Shown: positions 6,092-7,553 of the stretch, one piece after another
Layout: the number at the start of each line of letters is the position of its first letter
Numbering within the stretch: the stretch's first letter is position 1
Assembly: GCA_023262195.1 (NCBI GenBank)
Contig: JALRDM010000079.1
Location: 1 to 7,553 of the forward strand
Direction of reading: 5' to 3'
Length of the DNA: 7,553 nucleotides
Origin: Salibacteraceae bacterium
Lineage (GTDB): Bacteria; Bacteroidota; Bacteroidia; Flavobacteriales_G; Salibacteraceae
The notes under the pieces: generated by a model
What the model saw: the letters and a program-made list of their open reading frames with translations, nothing else
What the model was told of the DNA's origin: nothing
Databases searched by the model: none
Translations under genes and position numbers: made by a program

Positions 6092-7553
6092 AGCATCGAT
6101 GTCGCTAATTCCAGTGATTCCAATAAACACAGCTGATAATTCAGATACGCATCCATTTTCATCTTCATAAGATACTGTGATCTCATCGCCAGCTTGTACA
6201 TTGTTATCACTGAGCATATTGCTCGTTTCTGTAGTTTGAACACCATCAATAAACCAAGTGTGGGTTCCTGTTCCTGATGAAACATAGTTACCACCTGTGT
6301 AAGTAATGGTTGGTGCAGCAGGCTGCGCATTGATTGTAAGAGTTACTTCTTCTGTATCCTCATCACCACAATCATTGCTCACTGTAACAGTGTAGGTGCC
6401 AGACTGGCTTGCAGCATTGATAGATAATGCAGCAGTAGTTGATCCATCAGACCATTCAAACTCTGTACCTCCAGAAGCAACTACGGTCAACACTTCGCCT
6501 TCACAACCTACTAATCCATTGTCTGTGATCACTGCTACTGGTTCGTCTTCTTCGGTTACTGTAACTGAAGTGTTACTTGAGCCAGCACAGTTGGTTACTG
6601 TAACTTGATATGTACCTGCTGAACTTACGTTGATTGATGTGGCGTTTATTCCATTTGCACCTGTACTCCAAGCATAGTTTGTTGCGCCTGTAACAGGAAC
6701 AACCGTTAACGTATTGGTTTCGCTTGGGCACAAGGTAAGGTCACCAGAAATAATCGCAGTTGGTGCACTTGGTGCAACCAAGGTCACTGTTTCAGTTTCG
6801 GTTGCGCCTGAACAATCAGTAACAGTTACGGTGTAAGTTCCAGCTGCGGATACAACAATCGAATCTGCGGTTGAACCTGTGCTCCATAGGTAGCTTGCTC
6901 CAGCAATGTTTGAAGTTGCTGTTATAGTTTCACTTCCTGAAGGGCAAATTTCTAGGCTTGTTGCAGACACATTTACTGTGAGTGTTTGCCCACCAGTGTA
7001 GTTTACAACATTGAATGTTTCGGTTTGCGTACCACAGGTGGTGGTGTAAACGCATGTGTAAAGCCCAGCATCGGTGGCATTAATTACCTGATTGCTTGAT
7101 GAAAAGCTGTTTGGACCAGTCCAAGCATAGGTGCTTGCACACCCCAAAGCTTCAAGAGATACAGATCCACCAGCGCAGAGTAAAGAATCACCTGCGATTT
7201 CCGTTGGACAAATAGATACCGTATCAAACCGCTCTGCGTCTTCCTTTAAGTAAATCATTTGGTTGATTACTGGGTTATCCTCATCGCCAGAAACAGCGAT
7301 ACCAGGCTCGTTGTCTCCCATATATAATATGTGAATGTCATCATCCACGTGTCTAGCTATTGAAGGGAATACACACTCAACAAAATCATTTAATGGAGAA
7401 CCTGTAACATCGATTGGGAATGACCATGAACATCCACCATCACAAGATTTTGATACATAGGTGTGTCGGTAGTTTTGTGCGCCCGTAGTAAGGTCTTCTC
7501 TAACCATATCGTAGGAGAGATAAAAGCACCCCTCATCGTCCACACCTGCTGAT
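5843..7553 (-). CDS. Large secreted protein with Asp-box-like segment, tandem Ig-like modules and T9SS type A sorting domain (N-terminus beyond right edge)
   Basis: The frame is open to the window edge, so the true start and signal peptide lie outside it; the GTG at 7543 is probably an internal valine. Counting that codon as residue 1, the visible part has 566 residues. Residues 1-100 look like the end of a beta-propeller of the sialidase/BNR kind. SCDGGCSW (33-40) fits the Asp-box SxDxGxxW, and VFPSIARH followed by DIHILYMGDN resembles the next blade. Residues about 117-475 are five Ig/PKD-like modules described separately. Residues about 485-566 form the C-terminal sorting domain with YPNPSKG (492-498), used by type IX secretion to cross the outer membrane and often to attach the protein to the cell surface. 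Composition is rich in Thr, Ser, Val and Gly, as in extracellular adhesins. The substrate, and whether the propeller is enzymatic, cannot be told. The gene converges on bshB1 and shares its terminator. Confidence 0.88.
   Translation of the reverse strand, partial: SAGVDDEGCFYLSYDMVREDLTTGAQNYRHTYVSKSCDGGCSWSFPIDVTGSPLNDFVECVFPSIARHVDDDIHILYMGDNEPGIAVSGDEDNPVINQMIYLKEDAERFDTVSICPTEIAGDSLLCAGGSVSLEALGCASTYAWTGPNSFSSSNQVINATDAGLYTCVYTTTCGTQTETFNVVNYTGGQTLTVNVSATSLEICPSGSETITATSNIAGASYLWSTGSTADSIVVSAAGTYTVTVTDCSGATETETVTLVAPSAPTAIISGDLTLCPSETNTLTVVPVTGATNYAWSTGANGINATSINVSSAGTYQVTVTNCAGSSNTSVTVTEEDEPVAVITDNGLVGCEGEVLTVVASGGTEFEWSDGSTTAALSINAASQSGTYTVTVSNDCGDEDTEEVTLTINAQPAAPTITYTGGNYVSSGTGTHTWFIDGVQTTETSNMLSDNNVQAGDEITVSYEDENGCVSELSAVFIGITGISDIDAMNSKYAVYPNPSKGLVEVRFTDLTGNVNLTVTNSLGQVVYRTNTDANGSSVYSLDLTSLASGTYQLSVEHEEGVGVQSLIIE
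6119..7195 (-). repeat. Five tandem Ig/PKD-like modules of about 65-71 residues in the T9SS protein
   Basis: In the translated product, modules lie at about residues 117-181, 187-255, 260-330, 335-405 and 409-475 (numbered from the codon at 7543). The second to fourth share a pattern: LxxC(P/E)xxxxxLT, then YxWS(T/D)G, then SIxVSxAGTYTVTV, then a closing (D/N)C(S/A/G)G. One cysteine near the start and one near the end could form a disulphide. The first module has extra cysteines (C135, C164), and the fifth is worn down, with no opening cysteine but a closing ENGC. Such rows act as stalks or binding modules in Bacteroidota surface proteins. The repeat is clear in protein; I did not see long identical DNA stretches. 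Confidence 0.8.

Noticed and set aside
6396..6608. Plus-strand 70-codon frame opposite the T9SS modules
   Set aside because: It is antisense to repeated Thr/Val/Ser-rich modules, whose biased codons create open complementary frames; no recognisable product.

Overview
The window reads as chromosomal DNA of a Bacteroidota bacterium, probably a flavobacterium-like marine lineage. This is inferred from a C-terminal type IX secretion (T9SS) sorting domain, a Bacteroidota-style cytochrome c maturation (ccm) cluster with a short CcmD and a long CcmF, a BshB1-type bacillithiol gene, and moderately AT-rich DNA. The exact taxon cannot be told from the sequence.

Layout. Positions 1-4973 hold one compact leftward operon. 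Read in the direction of transcription it runs ccmB, ccmC, a ccmD-like small gene, ccmE, ccmF and a Rossmann/DUF2520 gene that runs off the left edge. The genes are packed tightly: four-base ATGA stop/start overlaps join ccmC-ccmD, ccmD-ccmE and ccmF-DUF2520. The ccmE-ccmF gap is 4 bases, and ccmB-ccmC is either a 10-base gap or a 44-base overlap, depending on which non-ATG start ccmC uses. A short divergent intergenic region (about 4974-5032) separates this operon from the rightward gene bshB1 (5033-5761). A symmetrical hairpin terminator (5793-5824) lies between bshB1 and a convergent leftward gene (5843 to beyond the right edge). That gene encodes a large secreted protein with an Asp-box-like segment, a row of cysteine-containing Ig-like modules and a type A T9SS sorting domain.

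How the genes work together. CcmB and CcmC are membrane parts of the haem-handling ABC complex, which needs the ATPase CcmA, not found here. CcmD helps release holo-CcmE. CcmE is the periplasmic haem chaperone, and CcmF is the membrane core of the haem ligation machinery. The main biochemical surprise is that CcmE has cysteine instead of histidine at the haem-attachment position (C116-P-S-K-Y120, a CxxxY motif), the variant Ccm chemistry known from some archaea and Desulfovibrio. No ccmA, ccmG or ccmH is in the window. The DUF2520 protein is translationally coupled to ccmF but has no assigned role. BshB1 belongs to low-molecular-weight thiol (bacillithiol) synthesis, so redox/thiol functions sit side by side, though on a separate transcript.

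I see no RNA gene, insertion sequence, CRISPR array, phage gene or origin. No wholly undescribed system is evident. The points most worth a second look are the Cys-type CcmE, the ccmF-coupled DUF2520 gene and the enlarged periplasmic part of CcmF.
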